A DNA stretch of 64,000 nt from Bufo bufo (lineage: Eukaryota; Chordata; Amphibia; Anura; Bufonidae): contig NC_053394.1 in the NCBI RefSeq assembly GCF_905171765.1, positions 161,851,183 to 161,915,182 on the forward strand, written 5' to 3'. Position numbers and translations under genes: made by a program. Of this stretch, positions 43,384-64,000 are shown one piece after another; the first letter of the stretch is position 1; the number at the start of each line of letters is the position of its first letter. Under the pieces are notes generated by a model. It saw only the letters and a program-made list of their open reading frames with translations. It was not told where the DNA came from and searched no databases.

Positions 43384-43420
43384 TAGAGCTAGTCCCAAAT
43401 CAGCAGGACAGGCAGAATCA
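43384..43420. repeat. Remainder of the 153-bp array unit
   Basis: TAGAGCTAGTCCCAAATCAG and CAGGACA continue the repeat unit cut at 38021, showing that the DIRS went into the array. Confidence 0.8.
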
Positions 43421-44085
43421 GCTAAAGGTGCATCCAAAATATATTACACAGAATGGCCCCACGAACAAACAGGTGCAGCACCAACACTAAAATAATACAC
43501 CTCAGATTGTATCATTTTCTAACTATGTAGCACGAATGTGAATTTATGAATTCACCACCCATCAGACCATGAATACAACAAAAAATGTAATAAAAACACG
43601 TTAAATTTAAAACTGTAATGTCGTAACATATATAATTTATGAAATATTTACAATGAAAAAATGTTTTTGTAAAACAATTTGAAATTTTGAAAACACTAAA
43701 TTTTGATTAAATCTATCAGGTATCCTCTACACCTGCAACATTCAACTATAATTTTCGATATAAGGTGCATCAATTCTGTAGCAGACCACTGCGTTAACGC
43801 AGCATGACTCAACGTGTTCTGATTCCTCTGAGCCAGAGGGATGAAGCACTGCAAGGGTCTAGTAGTGTCTCTGTTGCCCTCCGTTTGTCTGTGAGGAGGG
43901 ATGTGTAACACAGGTCTCCAAACCCATACACGATTGTCGTTGCTCACATCCAGCGCTAAGGACATGTGCACGTCCACACCGTCCTCAGATCAAACAGAGC
44001 CCAGAAGTCAGTGAAGACGTTGCTTGGCCTGGGCCAGTTGTGTTAGTGTCCATGTCTCCACCACCTGGGTCAGTTCTCATTCCCC
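43421..44085 (-). other. Unidentified DNA with one coding-like island
   Basis: Bases 43977-43696 read openly on the minus strand for 93 codons with balanced composition (VWVWRPVLHIPPHRQTEG, LQCFIPLAQRNQNTL), after an AG that could be an acceptor near 43983. No ATG and no domain recognised. The rest is AT-rich. It may belong with the islands at 35900-37020, from which it is parted by the array and the DIRS insertion. Confidence 0.3.
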
Positions 44086-44340
44086 TAAGGCCTAGTTCAC
44101 ACGAACGTGTGTGTGATCCGTGGCTGTATTGCGGCCAGCAAATTGCAGACCACAATACACGGCTACAGTTCCGCGTGCATTATGCATCACGGATGCGGAC
44201 CCATTCACTTCAATGGGTCCGGAATTGCGGAACGGGCGCACGAAACTGGACCTCTCGGAAGCACTACGTAGTGCTTCCGTGGGGTTGCGTCCCGTACTTC
44301 CATTCCGCAAAAAGATAGGACATGTTCTACATTTTTGTGG
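44086..44340. mobile_element. Harbinger-like MITE fragment
   Basis: Starts TAAGGCCTAGTTCACACGAACG and contains GTGATCCGTGGCTGTATTGCGG with an inverse CCACAATACACGGCTAC and CACGGATGCGGACC, plus the CATTCACTTCAATGGGTCCG block common in such elements. The right end is cut near 44340. Confidence 0.45.
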
Positions 44341-44342
44341 AA

Positions 44343-44656
44343 TGGTTGCGGAGACCCTCAAATGCCAGGGCAGTACAAACACCCCACAAATGACCCCATT
44401 TTGGAAAGAAGACACCCCAAGGTATTCGCTGAGGTGCATATTGAGTCCATGAAAGATTGAACTTTTTGTCACAAGTTAGCGGAAAGGGAGACTGAGGAAA
44501 AAAAAAAAAAAAAAAAAAATATTTCTGCTAACTGCCAAAAAAAGAAAATCTTCTATGAACTCGCCATGCCCCTCACGGAATACCTTGGGGTGTCTTCTTT
44601 CCAAAATAGGGTCATTTGTACTGCCCTGGCATTTGAGGGTCTCCACAATCATTACA
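44343..44656. repeat. Palindrome of module A (arms about 150 bp)
   Basis: GGAGACCCTCAAATGCCAGG at 44350 pairs with CCTGGCATTTGAGGGTCTCC at about 44627-44645; inner blocks AGACACCCCAAGGTATTC and inverse. Same module A as in 2145-3480 and 54957-56800, here beside the transposase copy. Confidence 0.75.
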
Positions 44657-45344
44657 TGTATGCCCAGCATTAGGAGTTTCTGCTATTCTCCTTATATTGA
44701 GCACACGGGTAATGAGATTATTTTTTTTTCGTTCAGCCTCTGGGCTGAAAGAAAAAATGAATGGCACAGATTTCTTCATTCGCATCGATCAATGTGGATG
44801 AAAAAATCTCTGCCAAAAAATGTGCAAAAAAAAAGGAGGGGAAAGGCGTCTGCAAGGACATAGGAGCTCCGCCCAACATCCAAACCCACTCAGCCCGTAT
44901 GCCCTGGCAGACCCGATTTCTCCATTCACATCAATCGATTTAATAAATCATTTCCGGAATTTTTTTTATTTTATTTTTTATATACAAAGTGTTTGCCAAA
45001 GCATATGAACACCGCCCCTCAGCTCATAAGCCTCGGCAAACGTATCTTTTTTACTGCAGAGGAGAAATCTCGTCTTGCAGCGCTGCATACACCGACTTTT
45101 GTGTAATCCGACAGCAGCGCAATGCTTCTGTCAGAATGCACATCAGTGCTGCAGCTGGTTCATTGGTTGGTCCACCTAGAAGGTTAAAAAAAAAAAAAAA
45201 AAAAAAAAAACAGGCCGCAATGCAATCAATTTATTAACATTAACTTTATATAACATTTGAAACAGAACATTAACTTTTATAAACTTTATTGAACTTTTGG
45301 AACATTAACTTTTTTGCTTACCTGTGTTTTTTTTTAATTTTTTT

Positions 45345-45486
45345 AACCTTTATAGGACAAACCTCTCCTTCCCCATGGGACAATGTGCAAAGCGCAAATC
45401 GCCCAGAGATGTGGCGAAGTACATTATGCACTTTGTCCCAGGTGAAAGGAGAGGTTTGCAGCATTTCTGTGTGAAAGGGCCCTAAG
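45345..45486. repeat. Small palindromic MITE
   Basis: ACAAACCTCTCCTT...GGGACAATGTGCAAAG pairs with CACTTTGTCCCAGG...AAGGAGAGGTTTG. The right end CTGTGTGAAAGGGCCCTAA looks like a Harbinger terminus. Confidence 0.5.
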
Positions 45487-45511
45487 ACCCCTGTCCTGTG
45501 TCACGCAATCC

Positions 45512-47415
45512 CTATACTAAGTGTACCTGTGTGTGGTACTTCCGGAAACACTCCCCTAAGCATAGGGCAGGGTGGTCAGGGCAGTCAGGACAGAAATAGC
45601 GGGTGTAACGCCTTATTCCACTCCTGCTACAGACACAACATCTTTTTCGGGGTGGCGCTTGGTTTGAGGTACCAGCAACGACATTGGGGAAATGTCGCTC
45701 GTGTAGACGGCTCACTACACTGGTGGATGGGGCCACGGAACCTCCTGGACACAGGAGGTTCTCGATGATCTCTTCCTGAAATTTGAGGAAGGATCTTGTT
45801 CTCCCAGACTTATTGTAGAGAACAAAACTATTATATACAGCCAATTGAATTAAATATACAGACACCTTCTTATACCAGCGTCTGGTCCTGCGGGAGAGTA
45901 AATAAGGAGCCAACATCTGGTCATTGAAGTCCACCCCTCCCATGAGCAAATTATAGTTGTGGACACAGAGGGGCTTTTCAATGACTCCAGTTGCTCGTTC
46001 AATTTGGATTGTAGTGTCTGCGTGAATGGAGAAGAGCATGTAAACGTCACGTTTGTCTCTCCATTTCACCGCGAGCAGTTCTTCATTACACAAGGCAGCC
46101 CTCTCCGCCCTTGCAAGACGGGTGGTAACGAGCCGTTGGGGGAAGCCCCGGCGACTAGGTCGTGCGGTGCCACAGCAGCCAATCTGTTCTAGAAACAAAT
46201 GCCTGAAGAGGGGCACACTTGTGTAGAAATTGTCCACATAAAGGTGGTACCCCTTGCCAAATAAGGGTGACACAAAGTCCCAGACTGTCTTCCAACTGCT
46301 CCCCAGGTAGTCAGGGTAACCGACCGGCTCCAGGGTCTGATCTTTACCCTCATAGACACGGAATTTCTGCATATAGCCTGTGGCCCTTTCACAGAGCTTA
46401 TACAATTTGACCCCATACCGGGCGCGCTTGCTTGGGATGTATTGTTTGAAGCCAAGGCGCCCGGTAAAATGTATCAGGAACTCGTCTATGCAGATGTTTT
46501 GTTCAGGGGTATACAAATCTGCAAATTTGGTGTTAAAGTGGTCTATGAGGGGCCGAATTTTGTGGAGCCAGTCAAAAGCTGGGTGGCCTCTGGGACGAGA
46601 GGTGCTTTTATCACTAAAGTGCAGGAAACACAGGATTGTCTTAAATCGTGTCCTGGACATGGCAGCAGAGAACATGGGCATGTGATGAATTGGGTTTGTG
46701 GACCAATATGACCGCAATTCATGCTTTGTCAGGCCCAGAAAAGTTTTAAATTCGGAAACTTAGACGGGTTTCCACCGGAAAGACTGGGCATAAAAACCTT
46801 CCCGGGTTAGCGGCTATAAATTGAGTGGCATACCGGTTTGTTTCTGCCACGACTAAGTCTAAGAGCTCCGCAGTGAAGAACAGCTCAAAAAACCCCAGTG
46901 CCGATCCGATCTGACTCAACCCGAACACCAGACTGGGCGGTGAAAGGGGGAACTACTGGTGCGGCTAAAGATGGGGGCTGCCAATCAGGGTTTGCCAGCA
47001 CCTAAGGGACTCTAGGAGCTCTATGGGCCCGTCTGTGCGGTGGCTGCGACGGGGGAACTACTGCACGTGCCAGCTTCAACTGCTCGCCACTTCACCATGT
47101 TCTACGGCGGTGCTGGTACAAGGTCCAGGATGGGATGCGCTGCTGGTGTATGCCTCACCACGTAATCAGACCGCGCCAGCCCCACTCTGCTGCCCTTGAA
47201 GCAGATCCTGCGCAACCTGTGGTCTAGCAACACGGAGATTGGTACGCCTGGTGGTATCAGGGACCTCATCGTCCGAACTTTGGGTCAGACTGCCACTGCT
47301 TTCTACAAGTTCGTATTCTGACCTGCTGGATTCATTAGATGAGGGTTCCCATTCCTCATCTGACTGGGTCAGAAGCCTGTAGGCCTCTTCAGAAGAAAAC
47401 CCCTTACTTGCCATT
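45512..47415 (-). pseudogene. piggyBac transposase, frameshifted
   Basis: The main open part (46717-45512, 401 residues) is a piggyBac DDE transposase, which cuts and pastes DNA at TTAA. Catalytic aspartates are visible: Asp78 (CIDEFLIHF), Asp162 (LYVDNFYTS) and Asp263 (GGVDFNDQM), counted from 46717. The C-terminus has the Cys-rich binding domain (CCVCSRSGIRRYTRYFCPDC). Upstream coding continues in other frames: 46928-46746 (AELLDLVVAETNRYATQFIA) and the N-terminus at 47415-47166 (MASKGFSSEEAYRLLTQSDE). There are frame breaks near 46755 and between 46930 and 47166, so it is a broken gene; the Met at 46717 is not the natural start. Confidence 0.88.
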
Positions 47416-48318
47416 TGGTCAACTAAATTTAGGGGGTATTCCCTGAGACTACCCAAGAAAAAAAGCAAGCCCGTCTTACAAATGGGAGGCTAGCGAAGTA
47501 CAGGAAGCCGCTGCGATTGATAAACAAAATATAAAAACTTTTTTTTATCGCCGCAGCGCTTGTGTAGTGAATGTGCAGGGATAAAAAAAAATAATTTTGT
47601 CACTGCGGCAGGACGGGCGTGGGTGAACGCACGTGTGGGCACCCGATCAGGTCTGATCGGGCAAACACTGCGTTTTGGGTGGAGGGCGAGCTAAGGTGAC
47701 ACTAATACTATTATAGATCTGACCGATCACTTACAGATACTATAAAAGTACCAATGCTGATTAGAAACACGCTAATCAGCGAATCAGTGATTGCGGTGCG
47801 GTGGGCTGGGCGCCAACTACCAAAGGGGCCTAAACTAATCTAAACCTAACAGTCAATACTGGTGGGGGAAAAAAAAAAAAGTGACAGTTTACACTGATCA
47901 CTTTTTTCCCCTTTTACTAGTGATTGACAGGGGTGATCAAGGGGTTAATTGGGGTGATGGGGGTGTGATCTGGGGCTAAATGTGTTGTGCTTGGTGTACT
48001 CAGTGATATGTGCTCTCTGCTGGGACCAACCAACAAAAAGGACCCAGCAGAGAGCACAGAAGCCATTTAACACATTATATTTATTTATAAATATGTGTTA
48101 AATGGCTTGTGATTCGATTTTTTTAAAAATCACCAGCCTGCCAGTGATGATCATTGGTTGGCAGGCTGGTGCCGAACTTCTCCTGTAACTTTTACTGGCC
48201 CGCACTGTGCGGGCAGGCTATGCACGTAATCTCGCGTCTCGCGAGATGACTCGCCTACGAGGAACAAACCGACTGCCCGCAGGACGCATCCCTGCGTTAG
48301 GCGGTCGGGAGGAGGTTA
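47416..48318 (-). mobile_element. Right terminal region of the piggyBac element
   Basis: Ends GGGAGGAGGTTAA with target TTAA at 48315-48318. It carries a hairpin of GCCATTTAACACAT and inverse (48062-48108), inverted AGCCTGCCAGTG blocks (48131-48166), and CTCGCGTCTCGCGAGATGA. Matches the ends at 1197-1420 and 57400-57588. The element's left end was not identified; it may lie around 44340 or have been lost. Confidence 0.75.
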
Positions 48319-48640
48319 AAGTGTAACTGCCATTCTATTTTTATTTATGTAATGTGTAGGGACAGTGATGCTGACCATTTTTGTAATATACTTTACTGAA
48401 ATTGTACATTTTTATTAGAAAAATAGCGCATTTTGAGCCTCAGCAACGCTCCTGTCTTCTGTTTACATAACAGTCAGTGGTAGCAAGTCTCCACAGTTAT
48501 GTAAACAGAAGACAGGAGCGCTCACCCGAGCACAGTTGCCCCTTCAAACAGCTGATTGCCAGGGGTGCTTAGAGTTCGGACAGCCACCTATTTGATATTG
48601 ATGACAGGTCATCTATATCATGAAAACATAACCCCTTTAA
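48319..48640. mobile_element. TTAA-flanked MITE next to piggyBac end
   Basis: Between TTAA at 48315-48318 and TTTAA at about 48636-48640, with ends AGTGTAACTG and ATAACCCCTTTAA. It contains a strong hairpin: CGCTCCTGTCTTCTGTTTACATAA and inverse at 48447-48470 and 48497-48521. No coding. Confidence 0.5.
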
Positions 48641-50215
48641 GTTGGACTAACCATACTCAATGCATTCTGCTCCAGTCCACCAGTCATTACATTCACACAT
48701 AGAAAGTTTCATTCAATTCCAACAACTCCTTGATACGTTACTCTGGTTAACGAGTGTACATTAAGATCTACTAGACACATTTACTTGCGTACCTTTGGTT
48801 TATGTGTCCAAAGAAAATGACTCAACTTCTGCTTCCGATTAGTTGGCAGGCTGTGCATCACACCATAGTAATGTCAGTCTCCCACAACTCCCTCAAAACT
48901 AGTGTTACCTGCAGTGAAAGAAAGCAAGTACAGCTTCTGTGCATGCACAGATGAGCATGTACACATGCTGCAATGAAGAGGGATACAAGGAGATGCATTG
49001 TAAAAACAGTAGGTGCAGCTCTCCACCTGCGTGCCCACCGGTGATGCAGGTGGAAGTTACCTACAGCAAATGCTTTTATAAAGTGCAAAGTGATGGGGGG
49101 GGGGAATTCACCAACTTTTTAATAACATTTTCTCAGATTACATTTAATGACCTATATGTTTATGTGCATAAGATCTTCTTAATGAGCCAGTTATATTAGT
49201 GTGAAAACCCGCTTCAACACAGAAAAGCTATTTAATCAGCACGGCAAACTCCAGTCCTGTGGGCTGTTCCACACGAGATTTGGACGCAGGAGGACCAGCT
49301 CTTCACTTCGCTGGAAGACAAAGCCAGTGCTTGGTACTTATGTCACACTTTTTTAAATAACGCCTGCACACCCACCCCTCTTCTACTATGGAGCTCATCA
49401 AAATGCTACAGTCTCCACCCTGGACAGGCGCAGTCTCTACATTAGTATGTCGGCTGTCCCCACTCCACACACCATTATCCTTCCACTATACTCCTTGTGG
49501 AAAGAGGTTTTCTTTATGTCTTGGCGACCCTTAGACTGACCTACGTAGCACCGATAGGATCACATAGCATTATATTGATTTATGATGTACTGTCTAACAC
49601 TGACATAATGCTGTAGGTCAGGACAAGAGCCCTCAGACGCACACTGCAAGTTCAATGCACTGAACTCGCTCATGTGAAACCAGCCTAAGGGCCCATGCGG
49701 TTTTGTTTCGGACCGCAAAATACACATCTGCGTTGGATCCGTATTTTTGCAGATCCATTATAAGAATGCCTGTCCTTGTCTGCAAAACAGAGACATGTTC
49801 TATTTTTTTTGCAGAACGGAATGCACACAAGTCATTTCAGGTTTTTTGTGGACCCATTAAAATGGTTCCACATAGATCTGTAAAAAAAAAAAAAACTGTA
49901 TATATTGTCCTTATACTCAGTTTCTGTGGGTGTCACAGCAGGACTCATTTGCCATAACCCCAGAATTGAGAAAAAAAAAAGTTATTTTTTGCAACTCTTG
50001 GTTTGCAGATGTAGCAAACGTGCGAGTCGTGTTGTGGCCCCATTCATTTCTACATGAGTACTGCTACACTGAATACTAACACATTCTAACAACCCATTGT
50101 AGGCAACCATACTGCCGATATGGCCCTCGGTAAAAAGGCGTTTGACACCAGATCTAAATCCATTCGGGGAAGATTAAAAAAAAAAAAAAAAAACACACAC
50201 CACCACCTTTCAAAA
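48641..50215. other. Intergenic DNA 3' of gstp1
   Basis: No gene seen. A Harbinger-type MITE fragment (GGGCCCATGCGGTTTTG, GGATCCGTATTTTTGCAGATCC, AGACATGTTCTAT) lies at about 49687-49870. Homopolymer runs occur at 49880 and 50173. Confidence 0.45.
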
Positions 50216-50218
50216 TAT

Positions 50219-50224
50219 TTTATT
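50219..50224 (-). terminator. gstp1: gstp1 polyadenylation signal
   Basis: AATAAA on the minus strand, about 220 bases after the gstp1 stop codon, the first such signal downstream. Confidence 0.55.
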
Positions 50225-50444
50225 TTTAAACAATCCAGGAGAGACCAGTAATAACTATTCACAGCTGATATCTAGTAACAACCTACAGTTACATGGATTG
50301 TAAAACTATCAGAGGTGCCAATAAAATTCTCTTTAGGACACATGAGGGAGAGTGGCAGTAGGCACATCTACGTACATTACTAGAGTCTGACTTTACGGTT
50401 TTATTGTAGTCTGGATTCATAACCTTTTCCACTTTCCTCAATGC

Positions 50445-60956
<10,512 letters not shown>

Positions 60957-61039
60957 CTAAAGAGCGAGAAGAGAGACAGGCGGTATTAATTGGTGGTAAT
61001 GCTACATGACTTCTGTATATGCCGGTTGTTACAAGTTAT

Positions 61040-61200
61040 CCCTAAGGGGTCATGCACACAGCCGTTGTAGTTTTTGTGGTCCGCAAAACACCGATACCGG
61101 CCGTGTGTGTTCTGCATTTTGCAAAACGCAACATCCAGCCCATAATATAATTTGTCTGTTTTATGGACAAGGATAGGACATGTTCTATCTTTTTTTAGGA
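61040..61200. repeat. Harbinger-type MITE fragment
   Basis: AAGGGGTCATGCACACAGCCG start, GGTCCGCAAAACACCG core and GGATAGGACATGTTCTATC, the family seen at 1447 and 49687. Right end not seen. Confidence 0.45.
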
Positions 61201-61387
61201 TGCCACACTCGTACGTGGCAGTGCCGATGGCTGACTGAGGGAGTCCCCTTCCTCTGAAACCACTTAGACGCTGTGGTTGCCATCAACTAGCATCTAAAGG
61301 GTTAAACTGCCGGGATCAGCGCTTCCACCATTCGGGCGGGACTACTGCTCTCCACTGTCCAGGAGACCCATGCAGCACTTACATCTT

Positions 61388-61503
61388 AAAGGGTTTCTAC
61401 CACCACATTTTGACCTAATTAGCTGTCAGACACTAGCGATCTGCTAGCGATCTGCTCTACCTAACCATGCTATTGTAATTCCTTTCTGTGCAGCGGTTAC
61501 CCT
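61388..61503. repeat. TTAA-type MITE fragment
   Basis: TTAAAGGGTTTCTACCACCA and TGACCTAATTAGCTGTCAG; cut by the start of the second DIRS element. Confidence 0.4.
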
Positions 61504-61776
61504 AAAAGACTTACATTACTCTTACTGGTAATCGTTTTTTCCCTTTAGCCTCCACAACGGCAGTAAACATGGAGATTATCCCGCCTTCTCAGGGACAGGA
61601 AAACCACTTTGTGGATCAGCCCATATAAGGCCCCCTCCCTCTTACCTCTCCAGTTAGTAACCTAGTACTCAGAGATAAATGCAAGGAAGGTTTAATAAAG
61701 AACAAAAGTAACAAATATCAGAGCCAGCATGCTCTAACTTACAGGATTAGAAGAACATATATTTCACCAATAGAAT

Positions 61777-61777
61777 A

Positions 61778-61847
<70 letters not shown>

Positions 61848-61890
61848 AAAATATTTTTTATTTTTTTTGGGGGGGGGGGGGGGGGGGGGG
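61777..61890. repeat. TA and CA microsatellite with G22 run
   Basis: (TA)n at 61777-61832, (CA)n to 61848, T-run, then 22 G at 61869-61890. It sits between the DIRS terminal repeat and its internal complementary region. Confidence 0.9.
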
Positions 61891-62091
61891 AATTCCTCCT
61901 GCCATTGTGGAGGCTAAAGGGAAAAAACAATTACCGGTAAGAGTAATGTAAGTCTTTTCCCTACGCCTCCACAACGGCAGTAAACATGGAGGAAATAACA
62001 TAGGAAAATAGCCTAGGGTGGGACAACTGCAGATAGGACCCTACGCCCAAAAGCTAAATCCCTATTTGTAGAAACATCTAATTTGTAATGT

Positions 62092-62622
62092 CTAAAAAAA
62101 AAAAAATGTACATGGATTGGACCATGTGGCTGCACGGCAGATGTCCTCTAAGGAAGCTGAAGCACCCTCGGCCCAGGATGTGGCTAGGGCCCTGGTAGAG
62201 TGAGCTTTGAGAAACGGTGGAGGAGGAACACCCTCTGTCTGGTAGGCTAGATAGATACAGGACTTGATCCATCTTGATATTGAAGTCTTGCTGGCCGCTT
62301 TTCCCTTCAACATGCCCGGGTATTGAATTAGAATTTGATTAGTCTTCCTAATCTCCTTAGTGGCTTCCAGGTATTGGAGGACACATCTCCTGACGTCCAG
62401 GTTATGAAAAAGTCTTTTTTGTTCTTTGCCTGAGAACAAAAGGAGGGAAGGATAATTTCCTGTTGGCAGTGAAATTTAGAGACTACTTTCGGAAGGAATT
62501 CAGGAGCATGTTTTAGCATGATCCTGTCGTCTGAAACAGAAAGGTATGGATGCAGGATAGAAAAGGCCTGTATTTCGCCTACTCTTCTGGCCGTAGTGAT
62601 GGCTAGCAGGAATGATGTCTTA
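62092..62622 (-). pseudogene. DIRS tyrosine recombinase, C-terminal part (broken)
   Basis: Frame 62439-62092 holds FHNLDVRRCVLQYLEATKEI, ISRWIKSCIYLA and the catalytic HSTRALATSWAEGA; it ends in a T-run (TFFFF), after which the tyrosine region continues in another frame (62090-62040). Counterpart of residues 780-920 of the intact recombinase. Confidence 0.8.
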
Positions 62623-63387
62623 GGGCTCTTTCACACCTGCGTTGTTGTGTTCCGGCATAGAGTTCCGTCGTCGGGGCTCTATGCCGGAAGAATCCTGATC
62701 AGGATTATCCTAATGCATTCTGAATGGAGAGAAATCCGTTCAGGATGCATCAGGATGTCTTCAGTTCCGGAACGGAACGTTTTTTGGCCGGAGAATACTG
62801 CAGCATGCTGCGCTTTTTGCTCCGGCCAAAAATCCGGAACACTTGCCGCAAGGCCGGATCCGGAATTAATGCCCATTGAAAGGCATTGATCCGGATCCGG
62901 CCTTAAGCTAAACGTCGTTTCGGCGCATTGCCGCATCCGACATTTAGCTTTTTCAGAGTGGTTACCATGGCTGCCGGGACGCTAAAGTCCTGGCAGCCAT
63001 GGTAAAGTGTAGTGGGGAGCGGGGAGCAGTGTACTTACCGTCCGTGCGGCTCCCCGGGCGCTCCAGAGTGACGTCAGGGCGCCCCAAGCGCATGGATCAT
63101 GTGATCACATGGATCACGTCATCCATGCGCATGGGGCGCTCTGACGTCATTCTGGAGCGCCCGGGGAGCCGAACGGACTGTAAGTATACCGCTCCCCCGC
63201 TCCCCCCTACTACTATGGCAACCAGGACTTTAATAGCGTCCTGGGTGCCATAGTAACACTGAACGCATTTGGAAGACGGTTCCGTCTTCAAATGCTTTCA
63301 GTACACTTGCGTTTTTCCGGATCCGGAGTGTAATTCCGGCAAGTGGAGTACACGCCGGATCCGGACAACGCAAGTGTGAAAGAGGCC
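62623..63387. mobile_element. Harbinger-type MITE with TTA duplication
   Basis: Ends GGGCTCTTTCACACCTGCGTT and AACGCAAGTGTGAAAGAGGCC, flanked by TTA at 62620-62622 and 63388-63390. 765 bp; inner inverted repeats include GGCGCTCTGACGTCA / TGACGTCAGGGCGCC-like and CCATGGCTGCC blocks. No transposase. Confidence 0.85.
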
Positions 63388-64000
63388 TTAAGAGTAAGAA
63401 TTCTTAAGGGTATATCTGCAATTGGCTCAAATGGAGGGTACATAAGCTTGGACAGTACCAAGTTTAAGTACCAGGGAGGCACTAGGGATCTTAACCTAGG
63501 GCGAATCCTGATGGCCGCCTTAAAAAAACCTTTATTATTTCCATGTTAGCCAGTTTACAGTCCATAAATACACTCAATGCTGCTATCTGAACTTTCAATG
63601 TACTTACTGCAAGACCAACCCTGCTTGGGGGAAGTCCAGTATGAGGGACATTTGAGGTTCTCCTGATGGATCGTATTTGTTTCCCCCAAAAAGTAGAAAG
63701 GATTTCCAGGCCCTCAGATATATTTTCGAGGTGACAGGTTTCCTACTAAGTAGTAAGGTGGAGATCACTTTCCCGGAGAAACCTTTGTTCCTCAGGATAT
63801 TTCTTTCAGCCTCCAGGCCGTCAGACGGAGTTGAGAGACTTGAGGATGAGAAACCGGACCCGAAGTAGAAGGTCTGGGCGAGGGGGGGGGGGATCCAGAA
63901 TTCTTCTCCTGCCAGAATCTTCAGGATCGGAAACCATGATCTGCGGGGCCAAAATGGGGTGATCAGGATGATTTGGACTTTTTCTTCCAAAATTTTTGCT
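63388..64000 (-). pseudogene. DIRS RT/recombinase coding, partial
   Basis: Frame 63990-63604 reads ITPFWPRRSWFPILKILAGE, matching the end of the intact DIRS RT (IAPFWPRRSWFPLLLHLSKG), then LEAERNILRNKGFSGKVIST, matching the start of the recombinase (LEAERSALEERGLSDSVINT). Here both lie in one frame, unlike the intact copy. The gene continues beyond the window. Confidence 0.75.

Larger units (their letters stand above)
61504..64000 (-). mobile_element. Second DIRS element, 3' part, runs past window end
   Basis: Outer end AAAAGACTTACATTACTCTTACTGG at 61504 recurs inverted in an internal complementary region at 61893-61995 (GTAAGAGTAATGTAAGTCTTTTCCC followed by CCTCCACAACGGCAGTAAAC, which also follows the left end at 61550). 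Recombinase coding lies at 62070-62620 and 63388-63990. A Harbinger element at 62623-63387 and frame breaks show that it is dead. Confidence 0.8.

Overview
This is a stretch of a large, transposon-rich vertebrate nuclear genome, most likely from a frog or toad. The evidence is a complete, intron-split glutathione S-transferase pi gene (gstp1, minus strand, exons between 50445 and 60956) set in a dense nest of mobile elements typical of amphibians: DIRS retrotransposons, Ty3/gypsy elements, an L1 with both ORFs, piggyBac with TTAA targets, hAT and Harbinger MITEs, and a decayed endogenous retrovirus. There is no bacterial operon structure, and most of the sequence has no host gene. Assignment to an anuran, perhaps a toad, is inference from element content and the GST protein.

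Layout. 1-1196: 3' end and LTR of a gypsy-like element. 1197-3480: non-autonomous piggyBac derivative filled with alternating palindromes, then a Harbinger fragment to about 3549. About 3555-9940: class I-like endogenous retrovirus on the minus strand (LTR, primer site, gag, pro, RT, part of RNase H; no env), broken by a hAT MITE (5383-6218) and a solo LTR (7278-8349). 10130-11299: dispersed repeat and three minus-strand exons of a membrane-protein gene. 11316-19244: complete gypsy element with two apparently identical 835-bp LTRs, inserted beside a splice acceptor of that gene. 19249-24015: mostly non-coding, with a 1250-bp hAT element. 24026-29873: full-length L1, minus strand, both ORFs open. 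29884-32218: non-coding plus another gypsy-type LTR. 32219-38021: AT-rich DNA with MITEs, a few coding-like islands and a 153-bp tandem array.

38022-43383: complete DIRS element, minus strand, with gag-like, RT-RNase H and tyrosine recombinase ORFs, inserted cleanly into the 153-bp array. 43384-44345: rest of the array, unknown DNA and a MITE. 44343-48318: broken piggyBac transposase element and related sequence. 48319-50440: TTAA-type MITE and intergenic DNA. 50445-60956: gstp1, whose 8.2-kb intron holds a decayed L1, a DIRS fragment, a 3.1-kb piggyBac element with TTAA at both ends, and Harbinger-type palindromes. 61070-61503: MITE fragments. 61504-64000: the end of a second DIRS element, broken by a Harbinger element, running out of the window.

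How it works together. Only gstp1 (and perhaps the truncated membrane-protein gene) is host coding DNA. The gypsy element, the L1 and the DIRS element at 38022-43383 each keep all their expected ORFs and clear termini, so they look young. The retrovirus, the second and third DIRS copies and the piggyBac transposase are broken. The nesting order can be read directly: for example a hAT MITE and a solo LTR inside the retrovirus, Harbinger elements inside two DIRS copies, and a DIRS inside a satellite array.
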